The notes beneath the pieces are model-generated. The model ran no database searches. It saw only the letters and a program-made list of their open reading frames with translations, and was not told the DNA's origin. DNA of 6,926 bases from an uncultured Lachnospiraceae bacterium. Its GTDB lineage: Bacteria; Bacillota; Clostridia; Lachnospirales; Lachnospiraceae. The position numbers and the translations under genes were made by a program. Of this stretch, positions 6,384 to 6,926 are shown piece by piece (position 1 is the first letter of the stretch; every line of letters starts with the position of its first letter). The DNA lies in NCBI GenBank assembly GCA_902782655.1, contig CACZNY010000150.1, forward strand, positions 1 to 6,926, in the 5' to 3' direction.

Positions 6384-6926
6384 GGACTTAAGGATATCCG
6401 TCATAACAGTCTGCATGAACGCGGCTGCCACCATAAGGAGAACCCTTGACTCCATGCTCCTGCAGACCTATGACGGTCCCGTGGAGTATATAATAAAGGA
6501 CGGGGGCTCTGATGACGGCACCCTCGATATAGCTGAGTCCTATGTGGAGCGCTTTGCCGCGAGAGGCTTTGATTACAGGATAGTGAGCTCTCCCGACAGG
6601 GGGATCTATGACGCCATGAATCAGGGCATAGACCTGTCCCACGGCGATCTGATAGGGATAATAAACGCCGATGATATGTATGAAAAGCGCTGTCTTGAGA
6701 TAGTGGCCGCGAAATTTAAGGAGACAGGCTTCGATCTGTGCTACGGCGATATCAGGATGATCCTGCCGTCGGGGAATACCTTCATAAAGAAGGCGAGGCT
6801 CAGGAAATACACGACATCCCGGGACTGGAACCACCCGAGCCAGTTCGTAAGGCGGGAGATATACGATAAGTACCGCTACAGATGCCTCAATATCTCGGAT
6901 GATATGGATCTTTACTTTGCGGTCAA
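6376..6926 (+). CDS. Glycosyltransferase family 2, N-terminal part
   Basis: The frame runs from ATG 6376 off the right edge (183 codons seen) with no stop. It shows a GT-A fold of family 2: ISVITVCMNAAATIRRTLDS at 7-26, the nucleotide-binding KDGGSDDGT at 41-49, SPDRGIYDAMNQGI at 72-85, and GDLIGIINADDMY at 90-102 with the DxD-equivalent D99/D100. After these come WNHPSQFVRREIY (151-163) and ISDDMDLY (173-180), where the acidic pair fits the catalytic-base position. The DRGIYDAMN and NHPSQF wording recalls WcaA/colanic-acid-type enzymes that add a sugar during polysaccharide repeat assembly. Donor and acceptor are unknown. It overlaps the phosphotransferase gene by 8 bases and has its own good Shine-Dalgarno, so it belongs to the same operon. 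The C-terminal part is outside the window. Confidence 0.88.
   Translation, partial: MSEDLRISVITVCMNAAATIRRTLDSMLLQTYDGPVEYIIKDGGSDDGTLDIAESYVERFAARGFDYRIVSSPDRGIYDAMNQGIDLSHGDLIGIINADDMYEKRCLEIVAAKFKETGFDLCYGDIRMILPSGNTFIKKARLRKYTTSRDWNHPSQFVRREIYDKYRYRCLNISDDMDLYFAV

Noticed and set aside
5400..6455. A 351-codon open frame on the minus strand
   Set aside because: It is antisense to the conserved phosphotransferase and the start of the GT2 gene. Its translation has no family motif, so it is a shadow frame.

Overview
The window looks like a piece of a Clostridia-type Firmicute chromosome, probably Lachnospiraceae-like. The reasons are purine-rich ribosome binding sites, heavy use of AGG and ATA codons, a DUF2225 protein of the kind common in Firmicutes, and a clostridial-style polyprenyl glycosylphosphotransferase. 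Genus cannot be fixed from this sequence. All credible genes lie on the + strand, and there is no tRNA, rRNA, CRISPR array or insertion sequence. Coding density is very high: no gap exceeds about 75 bases.

The left half (1-2171) looks like the end of one transcription unit. It holds the C-terminal part of an aminoglycoside/choline-kinase-like phosphotransferase cut by the window edge, a possible 21-residue small ORF, a DUF2225 double-CxxC protein, and an FtsE-like ABC ATPase with no FtsX partner after it. A Rho-independent-type terminator overlaps the 3' end of the ABC gene.

The right half (from about 2153) starts a second unit. A perfect extended -10 (TGnTATAAT) sits directly behind the terminator T-tract, about 40 bases before the first gene. 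Four tightly packed genes follow, with a 3-nt gap, then a 23-nt overlap, then an 8-nt overlap. They encode a natural fusion of a CMP-nonulosonate cytidylyltransferase (NeuA/PseF type) with a PseG-type UDP-sugar hydrolase, a GT4 glycosyltransferase with a cysteine cluster, a membrane polyprenyl-phosphate sugar phosphotransferase, and a GT2 glycosyltransferase running off the right edge.

Together the right-hand genes read as the start of a surface polysaccharide (capsule, exopolysaccharide or glycan) locus. The phosphotransferase would load the first sugar phosphate onto undecaprenyl phosphate on the inner membrane face, and the GT4 and GT2 enzymes would extend it. The fusion protein would supply a CMP-activated nine-carbon acidic sugar such as pseudaminic acid or a relative. 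The remaining nonulosonate genes (synthase, dehydratase, aminotransferase, acetyltransferase) and the flippase and polymerase are not in this window. The functions are family-level assignments read from motifs; the exact sugars are not determined by the sequence.
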